Positions 1 through 10,106 of a stretch of 64,000 nucleotides of DNA are shown one piece after another (position 1 is the stretch's first letter; the number at the start of each line of letters is the position of its first letter). Source of the DNA: Lachnospiraceae bacterium. GTDB lineage: Bacteria > Bacillota > Clostridia > Lachnospirales > Lachnospiraceae. Under the pieces are notes generated by a model that was not told the DNA's origin, did not search any database, and saw only the letters and a program-made list of their open reading frames with translations. The stretch is from NCBI GenBank assembly GCA_022790855.1, contig JAAVYA010000037.1, positions 84,999-148,998 on the forward strand. Reading direction: 5' to 3'. Both the position numbers and the translations under genes were made by a program.

Positions 1-1
1 C

Positions 2-130
2 CAACTGGAAAAGGGAACCCTTCACCGGATTCTTTTTGTGCCTACCGGCGCCCTGTTGTCTACCGTGAGTTTCCACGAAGGACAATCCGTACCGGGGATT
101 GCCCATGGGGTAGTGATCGAACACGCATAA
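2..130 (+). CDS. spoVAD: SpoVAD, stage V sporulation protein AD (C-terminal end only)
   Basis: The window opens inside this gene. The last 42 codons run in frame to a TAA at 128-130. The peptide contains FVPTGALLST and QSVPGIAHGVVIE, the typical end of SpoVAD, a thiolase-fold protein of the SpoVA channel that moves dipicolinic acid into the developing spore. The gene immediately downstream is spoVAE, which supports the call. The N-terminus lies outside the window. Confidence 0.85.
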   Translation, partial: QLEKGTLHRILFVPTGALLSTVSFHEGQSVPGIAHGVVIEHA

Positions 131-156
131 AAGCGGTAATAGAAAAGGAGAAAAAG

Positions 157-513
157 ATGGATTATGTAAATGCATTTTGGGTAGGCGGACTGATCTGCGC
201 CCTGGTTCAAATCCTAATGGAAAAAACAAAGCTTATGCCCGGAAGAATTATGGTTCTTTTGGTATGCACCGGAGCGGTGTTAGGAGCCGTCCAGCTATAC
301 GGCCCTTTTGTGGAGTATGCAGGGGCTGGAGCCTCCGTGCCGCTTTTGGGTTTCGGCAATGTGCTGTGGAAGGGGATTCAGAAGGCCGTGGATAAAGACG
401 GATTTATCGGTATCTTTATGGGGGGCTTTACATCAAGCGCCGTGGGAATCTGCGCAGCTTTGGTATTTGGATATCTGGCCAGCTTGGTGTTTGATCCGAA
501 AATGAAAAAATAA
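157..513 (+). CDS. spoVAE: SpoVAE, stage V sporulation protein AE
   Basis: A 118-residue hydrophobic protein with about four membrane segments and glycine-rich loops, matching the small SpoVAE/SpoVAEB family of the SpoVA dipicolinate channel in the inner spore membrane. The SD AAGGAGAAAAAG lies just before the ATG. It starts 26 nt after the spoVAD stop and is presumably co-transcribed with it in the forespore (SigG in relatives; I could not place a promoter because the operon begins outside the window). No further spoVA gene follows, so this appears to be the operon's last member apart from the adjacent lipoprotein. Confidence 0.9.
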   Translation: MDYVNAFWVGGLICALVQILMEKTKLMPGRIMVLLVCTGAVLGAVQLYGPFVEYAGAGASVPLLGFGNVLWKGIQKAVDKDGFIGIFMGGFTSSAVGICAALVFGYLASLVFDPKMKK

Positions 514-587
514 ATATTCTGGCGTATAAAGGCCACATTTTCGGCAAACCTAAGAAAGACAAAATTTTTATTAAAGGAGACTTTATT

Positions 588-1097
588 ATGAAGCAGTTGA
601 AAAAAATCATGCTGGGATGCATGCTGGTTCTGGCAATGACTTTTCTGACAGCATGCGGCAATCGGAATACGGATGACAAGAATGGAACCACTGACGGGAC
701 GACAAATGACGGTATCATTGATGATAATGAAGCGACCAATGGAGATGACAAAAACGGAACGAGAGACGATGTAACGGATACCGACAAAACAGATACGAAA
801 AATGATCGTAATGACAAGGAAAATAATGCCAACGATGGGAAGGATAAAACCAATGGAACCGATACGACGCCAAATAACAATAACGGCGCTACCGAAGGAA
901 ACGATAATGGCGGCGCATTGGAAGATCTTGGGGATGATATTGTAGACGGCGTAGAGGATATTGGAGACGATGTGGAAAGAGGCGTTGACGATATGACAAA
1001 TGGTACAGGAACCGGCAATGGCACAGGAACCGGAAATGGTACAGGAACAGGCGCCGGTACAGGAGCGGGAACAGGCGCTACAGGAGCAGGAGATTAA
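588..1097 (+). CDS. Low-complexity Asp/Asn/Gly/Thr-rich lipoprotein
   Basis: A 169-residue protein with a short signal sequence and lipobox LTAC (Cys23), so it should be a diacylglyceryl-anchored lipoprotein. The mature part has no recognisable domain. Residues 25-115 are dominated by D, N, G, T and K, and the last 30 residues are a GTG/NGTG repeat ending in GAGD, mirrored in the DNA by an 18-bp imperfect tandem repeat (about 1003-1080). It has its own SD (AAAGGAGAC) and lies 74 nt after spoVAE. A spore or cell-surface role is possible from position only. The function is unknown. Confidence 0.75.
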   Translation: MKQLKKIMLGCMLVLAMTFLTACGNRNTDDKNGTTDGTTNDGIIDDNEATNGDDKNGTRDDVTDTDKTDTKNDRNDKENNANDGKDKTNGTDTTPNNNNGATEGNDNGGALEDLGDDIVDGVEDIGDDVERGVDDMTNGTGTGNGTGTGNGTGTGAGTGAGTGATGAGD

Positions 1098-1124
1098 GAA
1101 AAAATAAAAGACAAAACAGATATA

Positions 1125-1158
1125 CAGCCGGCATAGTGTAAAGTATGCCGGCTGTTTT
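1125..1158 (+). terminator. Rho-independent terminator after the lipoprotein gene
   Basis: An 11-bp perfect stem (CAGCCGGCATA / TATGCCGGCTG, 1125-1135 and 1144-1154) is followed by TTTT. It ends the spoVA/lipoprotein transcription unit. Confidence 0.85.
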
Positions 1159-1190
1159 AAGGTATCCTTGTCTTAAAGGAGAGGCTTCTG

Positions 1191-1760
1191 TTATTCCAGC
1201 TTAAATTTCCCTACTTCCTGGTTTAGTTCTTTTGCAATTTCCAGATTTGCGCCTGCTTCCTCTTCCACGGACATAGCTTCCCCTGTAATATGGATAGCTA
1301 CTTCCGTTACATTGGCAATCCCTTTTGCACTTTCCTCTACGGCAATATTGATGGCGGAAATAGATTCCTTCATTTCGCTCATATTTTCTAACAACTGCTG
1401 GGATGCATCTGAAAATTCCTGCATCATACCATTCATAGTTTCTGCGTCGGACTGATAGCTTTCGCTGGCAGATACCAGGTTGCTGTATCCTCGCATAGCG
1501 GTTTCTTCCATAAAGCGTACCATATGTTCTGATTCCTTTGCAAGGCCGTTGACGGCCAAAATGACTTCAGCGCTGACTTCCTTGATCTGTGCAGCAGCCT
1601 CGGCGGAATTGGAGGCAAGAGCGCTGATCTCATCTGCCACGACCGCAAATCCCCGTCCGGCCTCTCCGGCTCTGGCAGCTTCGATACTGGCATTGAGCGC
1701 CAGAAGGTTGGTCTGATCCGTAATGTTGATGATATTTGTGGTCAATACGCTGATCTCCAT
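1191..1760 (-). pseudogene. Orphan MCP signalling-domain protein lacking sensor, TM and HAMP
   Basis: The ORF encodes only the cytoplasmic tip and descending arm of a methyl-accepting chemotaxis protein: [19 protein letters not shown] and [11 protein letters not shown] near the start, then a long amphipathic helix. It lacks the ligand-binding, transmembrane and HAMP parts and the ascending helix, so a normal receptor four-helix bundle cannot form from one chain. A reading frame can open at TTG 1787, but ATG 1760 (MEISVLTT) has the better SD, GAAAGGA about 11 nt upstream, giving 189 residues. It is probably a 5'-truncated remnant, but the intact frame and SD leave room for a soluble adaptor-like protein. 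Confidence 0.6.
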
Positions 1761-1854
1761 GTTACAACTTTTCCTTTCACAATTCAATAAAATAATGAGA
1801 AAAAATTATTTTAGATAAAAAAATAATTCCGAAGAGATCAAGGGTATTTGTCAT

Positions 1855-1892
1855 GCAAAAAACTCCTCCCAAGCTAAAGCTTTGGAGGAGTC
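1855..1892 (-). terminator. Terminator of guaB
   Basis: On the minus strand a stem built from 1862-1891 (ACTCCTCC...GGAGGAGT on the plus strand) is followed by a run of six T. It lies just past the guaB stop. Confidence 0.85.
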
Positions 1893-1902
1893 TGAATAGA
1901 TC

Positions 1903-3808
<1,906 letters not shown>

Positions 3809-3891
3809 AACAACCACTCCCATAGGAAAGAACTTTATAAACGTGTATAAGGGTAAACTAAGTGTATCAAAAATCGATGCATTACAATATG

Positions 3892-3923
3892 CTCTATAGA
3901 ATATATAAATGTATTCTATAGAG
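3892..3923. promoter_or_regulatory. Perfect 12-bp inverted repeat, probable operator
   Basis: CTCTATAGAATA (3892-3903) and TATTCTATAGAG (3912-3923) form a perfect palindrome with an 8-bp spacer. Its right arm directly abuts the -35 box of the downstream gene. The half-site size and position fit a dimeric regulator such as the divergent XRE protein. There is no T-tract, so it is not a terminator. Confidence 0.7.
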
Positions 3924-3952
3924 TTGACAAAGAGGAAGAAACGTGCTACATT
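3924..3952 (+). promoter_or_regulatory. SigA-type promoter of the BIG2 surface protein
   Basis: TTGACA (3924-3929) and TACATT (3947-3952) with 17-bp spacing, 65 nt upstream of the ATG at 4017. The -35 box begins at the first base after the inverted repeat, so an occupied repeat could block or recruit polymerase. Confidence 0.8.
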
Positions 3953-4016
3953 GAAACAGACGATTTAAGCGTTCCTGGAACATAAATCAATCGAATAAAA
4001 AAGGAGGAGTCAGGAA

Positions 4017-5717
4017 ATGACAGAATTAAAATGGAATGCGGGAAGCATTAGTTTGAGAAAAGTGTTTGCATTTTTACTGGCAATATGCATGTGCGTTTCT
4101 TCTATAGGAATGAATGTAGGCGCAGCAGGAGCAAATGAAACGACTGCCAGAGAAACCGTTCAGACGCCGGATCAAGTACAAACACCGGATGTTCCCACGC
4201 CGGAAAAACCGGTCACAAAAGTTACGTTAAACACAACAAGCTTAACGTTGACAGCAGGAGAAAGCGCAACTCTGACAGCAACGGTAACCCCTGGGGATGC
4301 AACCAACAAAACAATAAAGTGGAGCAGCAGCAATCCCAATGTGGCAGCGGTTTCCGGAGGAAAGGTAACGGCAGTATCAGCCGGAGAGGCGGTGATTACG
4401 GCAGAAGCAGGGAATCAGAAAGCAACCTGTAAGGTTAACGTAAAGGCGAAAGAGCCTGTAAAACCACCAGTAGTGGCAGTTACGAAAATTGTGTTGAATA
4501 AAACTTCCATGAGCCTGAAAGTAGGCGCCAGCGAAACCCTGAGAGCAACAGTAACCCCTGCAAATGCAACGGACAAAACCATAACCTGGAGCAGCAGCAA
4601 TACGAAAATAGCAACGGTTGACAAAACCGGTAAGGTGAAAGCAGCGTCATCAGGGACCGCAAGGATTACGGCAAAGACATCCAATGGGAAAACGGCAGTT
4701 TGTACTGTAACCGTAACAAAGCCAGTAGTGAAAGTAACCAGTGTAAAATTAAATAGAACAAAGCTCACTTTAAACAAAGGGAAAACAGTATCTTTGAAGG
4801 CAACTGTAAATCCTTCAGGAGCAACCAATAAGAGGGTAAGCTGGAAAAGCAGCAACACAAAAGTAGCAACGGTTGATAAAAATGGTAAAGTGAAAGCCGT
4901 GTCGAAAGGAACAGCTACTATCACAGTAACTACTGCGGATGGAAGCAAGAGAGCCACTTGTAAAGTTACCGTAAAGATTCCAGCAACCAAGATCAGCGTC
5001 AATACGAAGCAACTTTATATTCAAAAAGGAAAGAGAGCAACCATTAAGGCAACGATGGGACCGGTGGAAACAACAGATAAGATTACAGTAAAAGTTTCCA
5101 ACAAAAACGTAACGGTGAAAGCGGGCAAAAACGGAGAGTTTACGATTACAGGAAAGAAGAACGGCAAAGCAACAGTGACCTTGACGACCACCAGCGGAAA
5201 GCGAGCCACAGTATCTGTTTCTGTTGAAAAGCGAGCCGTAAAGGCCAAGAGTGTGAAGCTGAATAAAAAGAATGCGACTCTTGTTGCAGGCAAAACCATA
5301 ACATTAAAGGCCGCTATAAATCCGAAAAAGACAACAGATACACTTTCCTGGAAGAGCTCCAACAAAAAGGTGGCGACCGTTGACAAATTTGGCGTAGTAA
5401 CGGCGAAGAAGGCAGGAACAGCCACGATTACCGTAACTACATCCAGCGGAAAGACTGCAAAGTGTAAAATCACGGTTCCGGGCGTAACGCTTCAGAAGAA
5501 GTCAGCAACAATAAAAGTAAGGAAGACCGTCCAGATTAAAGTAAAATCTACTATCGTAAAGAAGGATACGATTAAATCCTGCAGATCCTCGAACTCTAAG
5601 GTAGCGAAGGTAGATAAAAAAGGGAAAGTAACAGGCGTAAAAGCCGGAACAGCAACCATAACCGTAACGATGAAAAGTGGGGCAACAGCAACCTTTAAGG
5701 TAACGGTAAAGAAGTAA
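4017..5717 (+). CDS. Secreted Ig-like (BIG2) repeat protein
   Basis: A 566-residue protein with a signal peptide (KVFAFLLAICMCVSS, cleavage near VGAAGA at about residue 37), a Pro/Thr linker, then six bacterial Ig-like group 2 repeats starting near residues 65, 154, 238, 321, 408 and 489. Each has the signature SSN..VATVD..GKV.A...GTATIT. The mature protein is very Lys/Thr rich. There is no LPXTG motif, SLH domain or C-terminal TM, so retention may depend on charge or on partners. BIG2 repeats are common in adhesins and wall-associated proteins, but no catalytic domain is attached here. The SD AAGGAGGAGT precedes the ATG. Confidence 0.88.
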   Translation: MTELKWNAGSISLRKVFAFLLAICMCVSSIGMNVGAAGANETTARETVQTPDQVQTPDVPTPEKPVTKVTLNTTSLTLTAGESATLTATVTPGDATNKTIKWSSSNPNVAAVSGGKVTAVSAGEAVITAEAGNQKATCKVNVKAKEPVKPPVVAVTKIVLNKTSMSLKVGASETLRATVTPANATDKTITWSSSNTKIATVDKTGKVKAASSGTARITAKTSNGKTAVCTVTVTKPVVKVTSVKLNRTKLTLNKGKTVSLKATVNPSGATNKRVSWKSSNTKVATVDKNGKVKAVSKGTATITVTTADGSKRATCKVTVKIPATKISVNTKQLYIQKGKRATIKATMGPVETTDKITVKVSNKNVTVKAGKNGEFTITGKKNGKATVTLTTTSGKRATVSVSVEKRAVKAKSVKLNKKNATLVAGKTITLKAAINPKKTTDTLSWKSSNKKVATVDKFGVVTAKKAGTATITVTTSSGKTAKCKITVPGVTLQKKSATIKVRKTVQIKVKSTIVKKDTIKSCRSSNSKVAKVDKKGKVTGVKAGTATITVTMKSGATATFKVTVKK

Positions 5718-5810
5718 ATTTCCATATGATATTTGGGAGAAAGGCGCCGGGGCATACAAAGAGCCCAGGCGCTATTTCTATGCAAAGAACTCGAAAGGAG
5801 CGGGTGGCAT

Positions 5811-7331
5811 ATGAAAAAGAAGGAAACAGGGGAAAACCTACCGGAGTATATGTTAAGCTGCGTGACGTTACTTTATTTGATCGTTATGCTGGGAATGTTT
5901 CCGTTTTTTTTCCGAAATCGGTATTTTGATATCGTATCAGCGAAAAAAGAATTTTTTCAAGGAACGACAGTTGTCCTTTTGGCCTTCACAGGTGTCTTTG
6001 GAATTTTGGCTGCTTGGAAGAAGCATACCAAATGGAAGATTACCAGGGATATTTATTTTGTGGACGTATGGGTAATTTTATTTTTGCTGTCTGTTGTGGT
6101 TTCCTGCATATTAAGTCCCTGGAGCAGGGAAGCATTTTGGGGAAATGAAGGAAGACAGCTCGGAGGAGCTTTTCTGCTTTTATGCGGAGGGGCTTATTTT
6201 ACGGTGTCCAGATGGTATCGTGCAAGTGGAACGCTGCTGTGGGTATTTGTTTTGGCAAATTGCGGGATCTGGCTTATGATAATCTGTGATTTTTGGGGCC
6301 TGGATGTATTTTATATGAAAAAAAATCTCCCGGAACAGTATTTGACGTACTTTACAGGAACCATGGGAAATATAAATATGAACGCAGAGTATTCCGGGGT
6401 TATTGCTGTTTTAATGATGGGCTTTTTTTACCGATGCGAGGAACGGCTTTCCAAAATATGTTTCTGGGGTACGTCCGCGGCGGGAGTATATGCCTGCTTT
6501 TGTACCAGGAGCGATAGCTGGCTGCTGGCAGTAGGCGGCGGGCTTTTAGCGTTGCTGCTTTTTTCTTTGGAAGAAGGGAGACTGTCCAGGTGGCGGGAGA
6601 TTCTGTCGTCGTTTTTTTGCGGCGCTGTGGGGATGAAACTAACAGTTGCAGTTTCTCAATGGACGGGCTGGAAAAATATTTATATCCAGGATCTGAAAGA
6701 ACAGGAGCTGCTTTTGCGGATCTTGGACGAAAAGGTCCTTCTGGTTTTGGCGGTGGTATTGCTTTTGGGATATGCAGTGGAAAAAAGCCACCGCTTGAAT
6801 GAAAGCAGGTATTCGGAATTTTTGCAGAAGCAGGGAATTTGGGTGCTGCTTGCGGTGGCAGCGACAGGGGCTTTGATGGCAGCCATTTCTATCGTTCCTC
6901 TGGAAGATTCCTTTGGCAGCAACCGGGGGTATATTTGGAAACGGACCATTTTGAATTTCCGAGAATCGCACTTGCTGCAAAAGTTATTTGGGTGCGGGCC
7001 AAATTGTTTTCTTCCCTTTATGGAGGAGAAGTATGGGGCGGAAATGCGAAGGCTGTTTGTCAGTCCATTTGCAGACGCCCATAATGAATTCCTCCAATTT
7101 TTGACGGTGGCAGGTATTTTTGGGGCGGCATCCTATATGGGAATCCAGATTTCTGTCTTTGTTTCCTGTCTGAAAAGGAGAAGGCAGGAGGCGATATCTA
7201 TATTAGGATGCGCAGGGGTGGCGGCCTATATGCTGCAGGCATTGGTCAATAATCCTTCTGTAATTATAACCCCTTTGTATTTTATATTTTTAGGTATCAT
7301 TCGGAGCAAAATTGGAAAAAAATCAGAATAA
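5811..7331 (+). CDS. O-antigen ligase/polymerase-like membrane protein
   Basis: A 506-residue polytopic protein with roughly 10-12 hydrophobic segments and a large extracytoplasmic loop near residues 370-430. The loop ends in FADAHNEFLQFL, which resembles the H.NE.L motif of the WaaL/Wzy-type O-antigen ligase family. In a Gram-positive it would be expected to act on a lipid-linked glycan or transfer sugar to an extracellular acceptor. An open frame reaches 5733, but ATG 5811 follows GAAAGGAG and starts MKKKETGEN. The BIG2 protein ends 93 nt upstream with only a weak hairpin between, so the two may be co-expressed and the surface protein might be its acceptor. That link is speculative. Confidence 0.7.
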   Translation: MKKKETGENLPEYMLSCVTLLYLIVMLGMFPFFFRNRYFDIVSAKKEFFQGTTVVLLAFTGVFGILAAWKKHTKWKITRDIYFVDVWVILFLLSVVVSCILSPWSREAFWGNEGRQLGGAFLLLCGGAYFTVSRWYRASGTLLWVFVLANCGIWLMIICDFWGLDVFYMKKNLPEQYLTYFTGTMGNINMNAEYSGVIAVLMMGFFYRCEERLSKICFWGTSAAGVYACFCTRSDSWLLAVGGGLLALLLFSLEEGRLSRWREILSSFFCGAVGMKLTVAVSQWTGWKNIYIQDLKEQELLLRILDEKVLLVLAVVLLLGYAVEKSHRLNESRYSEFLQKQGIWVLLAVAATGALMAAISIVPLEDSFGSNRGYIWKRTILNFRESHLLQKLFGCGPNCFLPFMEEKYGAEMRRLFVSPFADAHNEFLQFLTVAGIFGAASYMGIQISVFVSCLKRRRQEAISILGCAGVAAYMLQALVNNPSVIITPLYFIFLGIIRSKIGKKSE

Positions 7332-7439
7332 TTGCCAGTTGTTTTTTGGGCCTGATTCTATTATTATAATAAGAAAAGTCATAATGATACAAGAAATTAT
7401 CCTGAATGATGCTTTCGATGTGTTGGAAAAGAGGAGATT

Positions 7440-8219
7440 ATGGAATTCAGGCCCTGTATTGATATACATAATGGAAAAGTAAAACAGATCGTAGGCAGCA
7501 GTCTTATGGACAACGGAGACAAAGCAAGGGAAAACTTTGTCTCTGCCAGGGATACTGTCTTTTTTGCAAAATTATACCAGAGAGACCGTTTGAAAGGCGG
7601 ACATGTGATTTTATTGAATCCTGCTTCGTCGTCATATTATGAGGAAACGAAGCGCCAGGCCATAGAAGCGCTGCGGGCATATCCCGGAGGCCTTCAGGTT
7701 GGAGGCGGCATCTGCCCTGAGAATGCAGAAGAATTTCTTCGGGCGGGGGCTAGCCATGTCATTGTGACCTCCTATGTCTTCCGGGAGGGAAGGGTAGATT
7801 ATCATAATTTGGAACGAATGGTGCAAACCGTAGGAAAGAAGCATTTGGTACTTGACATTAGCTGTCGGAAAAAAGGAGACGCTTACTTTGTGGTCACGGA
7901 CCGATGGCAGAATTTTACCGAAGAGCGGGTGAATGAAGGGCTGCTTTGCCGTCTCTTAGAATATGCGGATGAATTTCTGGTTCACGGAGTGGATGTGGAA
8001 GGCAAATCCGGCGGCATCGAGAAGGAATTGGCGGCGCTTTTGGGAGACTGGGGACAGATCCCCATTACCTATGCCGGAGGCATCGGAAGCTTTGAAGATT
8101 TGAAGGAATTGAAAACGTTGGGAAAAAACCGTCTGGATGTTACCATCGGAAGCGCCCTGGATTTATTTGGGGGTTCTATGGAATATCAAAAAGTAGTAGA
8201 AATGTTCCAGGCGGAATAA
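7440..8219 (+). CDS. hisA: Phosphoribosylformimino-AICAR isomerase, eukaryotic-type HisA
   Basis: A 259-residue TIM-barrel protein starting MEFRPCIDIHNGKVKQIVG, with the catalytic Asp8, LQVGGGI, LVLDISC with the second expected Asp, and ITYAGGIG phosphate-binding loops. Spacing and sequence fit the HIS6/eukaryotic HisA subfamily better than the usual bacterial HisA. The reaction is Amadori isomerisation of ProFAR to PRFAR in histidine synthesis. It is alone here, without hisF, hisH or other his genes. The SD GAGGAG lies just before the ATG. Confidence 0.85.
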   Translation: MEFRPCIDIHNGKVKQIVGSSLMDNGDKARENFVSARDTVFFAKLYQRDRLKGGHVILLNPASSSYYEETKRQAIEALRAYPGGLQVGGGICPENAEEFLRAGASHVIVTSYVFREGRVDYHNLERMVQTVGKKHLVLDISCRKKGDAYFVVTDRWQNFTEERVNEGLLCRLLEYADEFLVHGVDVEGKSGGIEKELAALLGDWGQIPITYAGGIGSFEDLKELKTLGKNRLDVTIGSALDLFGGSMEYQKVVEMFQAE

Positions 8220-8226
8220 ATATAAG

Positions 8227-8328
8227 ATACCCAAAGGGCACACCGTATACCACATCCTTCGGGCGGGCAATTAAGGTATACCCAAAGGGCACACCGTATG
8301 CCGCGCCTTTCGGGCGGGCAATGAATGT
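8227..8328. repeat. Two tandem copies of a 51-bp sequence
   Basis: Units at 8227-8277 and 8278-8328 begin ATACCCAAAGGGCACACCGT and match at 44 of 51 positions. Both carry CTTCGGGCGGGCAAT or TTTCGGGCGGGCAAT. They sit between hisA and dapL. There is no spacer between the units, so this is a tandem duplication, not a CRISPR array. Each unit has short complementary GCCC/GGGC stretches and could fold weakly. Confidence 0.8.
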
Positions 8329-8361
8329 ATATGTTGTAAGCGAGTAATGCAGGAGGATATC

Positions 8362-9576
8362 ATGTTAAGAGTAAACGAGAATTATTTGAAATTGCCAGGC
8401 AGCTATTTATTCAGCACAATTGGAAAAAAGGTTTCCGCATACGCCCAGGCAAACCCGGAGAAAGAAATCATCCGTCTGGGGATCGGGGATGTGACCCAGC
8501 CTTTGGCTCCCGCCATTATAGAGGCAATGCACCGGGCGGTGGACGAGATGGGAAGCCCCGAGACCTTCCGAGGATATGCGCCGGATCTTGGATATGCATT
8601 TTTAAGGGATGCGATTGTAAAAAATGATTATGAGGCCAGGGGCTGCCAGATTTATGCAGACGAGATTTTTGTATCAGACGGGGCAAAAAGCGATTCCGCC
8701 AATATTCAGGAGTTGTTTGCAGGGGACTGTAAAATTGCAGTTTGCGATCCGGTGTATCCGGTCTATGTGGATTCTAACGTGATGGCCGGAAGGACGGGGA
8801 CCTTTGAAGAACGGACCGGAATGTGGAGCGACGTCATTTACATGCCCTGCGTCATGGAAAATCAATTTGTCCCGGAGTTTCCCAAAGAGACACCGGATGT
8901 AATTTATCTTTGCCTTCCCAATAACCCCACCGGAACCACGATCACAAAATCCCAGCTTCAGGAATGGGTAGATTATGCCAACAAAAACGGAGCGTTGATC
9001 ATTTATGACGGCGCATATGAAGCTTACATTTCCCGGGAAGAGGTGGCTCATTCCATTTATGAGTGCGATGGAGCCAGAACCTGCGCCATTGAGTTGAAAA
9101 GCTTTTCCAAGAATGCTGGCTTTACGGGGGTACGTTTGGGCTATACGGTAGTTCCCAAAGAGTTAAAATTTGGCGGGGCTTCTTTGCGTGATATGTGGGC
9201 AAGGCGGCATGGAACCAAATATAACGGTGCGCCTTATATCGTTCAGCGGGCTGGGGAAGCCGTCTATTCCGAAGCAGGGAAGAAACAGCTGAAGGACCAG
9301 GTTGCATATTATATGAACAATGCCAGGGTGATTTACGACGGATTAAAGAAGGCTGGTTATACGGTGTTTGGCGGCGTAGATGCGCCGTATATCTGGCTGA
9401 AGACGCCGGAAGGGATGAGCAGCTGGGAGTTTTTTGATTATTTGCTGGAACGGGCGAATGTGGTAGGAACTCCTGGTTCCGGGTTTGGACCCAGCGGAGA
9501 GGGATATTTCCGCCTGACGGCTTTTTCCAGTTTTGAAAATACATCGGCTGCTTTGGCGCGGATTCGGGAGCTGTAA
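8362..9576 (+). CDS. dapL: LL-diaminopimelate aminotransferase
   Basis: A 404-residue class I/II PLP aminotransferase. It converts tetrahydrodipicolinate directly to LL-diaminopimelate using glutamate, the short DAP route for lysine and peptidoglycan. The start MLRVNENYLKLPGSYLF, LPNNPTGT, IIYDGAYEAY and the PLP-lysine motif SFSKNAGFTGVRLG (Lys250) are characteristic of DapL. An ATG at 8347 is in frame, but the SD AGGAGG at 8351-8356 sits properly before ATG 8362. DapL-type enzymes are common in Clostridia, plants and chlamydiae. Confidence 0.95.
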   Translation: MLRVNENYLKLPGSYLFSTIGKKVSAYAQANPEKEIIRLGIGDVTQPLAPAIIEAMHRAVDEMGSPETFRGYAPDLGYAFLRDAIVKNDYEARGCQIYADEIFVSDGAKSDSANIQELFAGDCKIAVCDPVYPVYVDSNVMAGRTGTFEERTGMWSDVIYMPCVMENQFVPEFPKETPDVIYLCLPNNPTGTTITKSQLQEWVDYANKNGALIIYDGAYEAYISREEVAHSIYECDGARTCAIELKSFSKNAGFTGVRLGYTVVPKELKFGGASLRDMWARRHGTKYNGAPYIVQRAGEAVYSEAGKKQLKDQVAYYMNNARVIYDGLKKAGYTVFGGVDAPYIWLKTPEGMSSWEFFDYLLERANVVGTPGSGFGPSGEGYFRLTAFSSFENTSAALARIREL

Positions 9577-9659
9577 GTAGGAAGGGCAGAGGAAGATATG
9601 GGGAAGCTGTCTGTGATAGGATATCAAAAGAGAACAGGAGAGAAAGGACAGGAGAGGCC

Positions 9660-10034
9660 ATGAATATTGGAAGCAGGCTGAAACAGATTTTGGATGAACG
9701 CCACCTGAATGTGAGCCAGCTGGCCAGGAGTGCGGACATTCCGGCCCAGACCCTTTATGCTATGATCAAACGTGACAGTAATAAGGCGGATATGGATGTC
9801 ATGGCAAAGCTTTTGCGTGGGCTTGATATGGAGTTCATGGAATTTATGGGGCAGGACTGGCAGAAATCAGCAAAAGAAAAAGTAAAAAAAGATATGCCAG
9901 AAGAAGAAAGGCCAAAGAGCGAGGAGCAGAAGGCGGCCAGAGAGAAGGAAGAGCTAAAAAATTCAGCGCAGGGGCAGGAGAAAGAACATTTTTCTGGGAA
10001 AAAAAGGAAGGATATAGAAGATTATTTGCTATAA
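9660..10034 (+). CDS. Small XRE-family protein with charged C-terminal tail
   Basis: A 124-residue protein. Residues 1-65 form a Cro/CI-like HTH (SRLKQILDERHLNVSQLAR, DIPAQTLYAMIKRDSNK). The rest is a Lys/Glu-rich, probably disordered tail. It is in the same orientation as dapL, 83 nt downstream, with its own SD (AGGAGAGG). The target is unknown. An XRE-type regulator or a remnant of a larger regulatory protein are both possible. Confidence 0.7.
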   Translation: MNIGSRLKQILDERHLNVSQLARSADIPAQTLYAMIKRDSNKADMDVMAKLLRGLDMEFMEFMGQDWQKSAKEKVKKDMPEEERPKSEEQKAAREKEELKNSAQGQEKEHFSGKKRKDIEDYLL

Positions 10035-10106
10035 GGGCGTGGCTTTAAAATTTGCGCTGTTCCAGGAATGTCTGCCATTTTAAGTTTAGAAAGGACAGGT
10101 AATTCG

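Noticed and set aside
4415..5785. Several minus-strand frames opposite the BIG2 gene
   Set aside because: They mirror the repetitive Thr/Lys/Val coding of the surface protein and contain no motif of their own.
8227..8328. Repeat considered as a CRISPR array
   Set aside because: Only two units, directly adjacent without spacers, and no cas genes; it is a tandem duplication.
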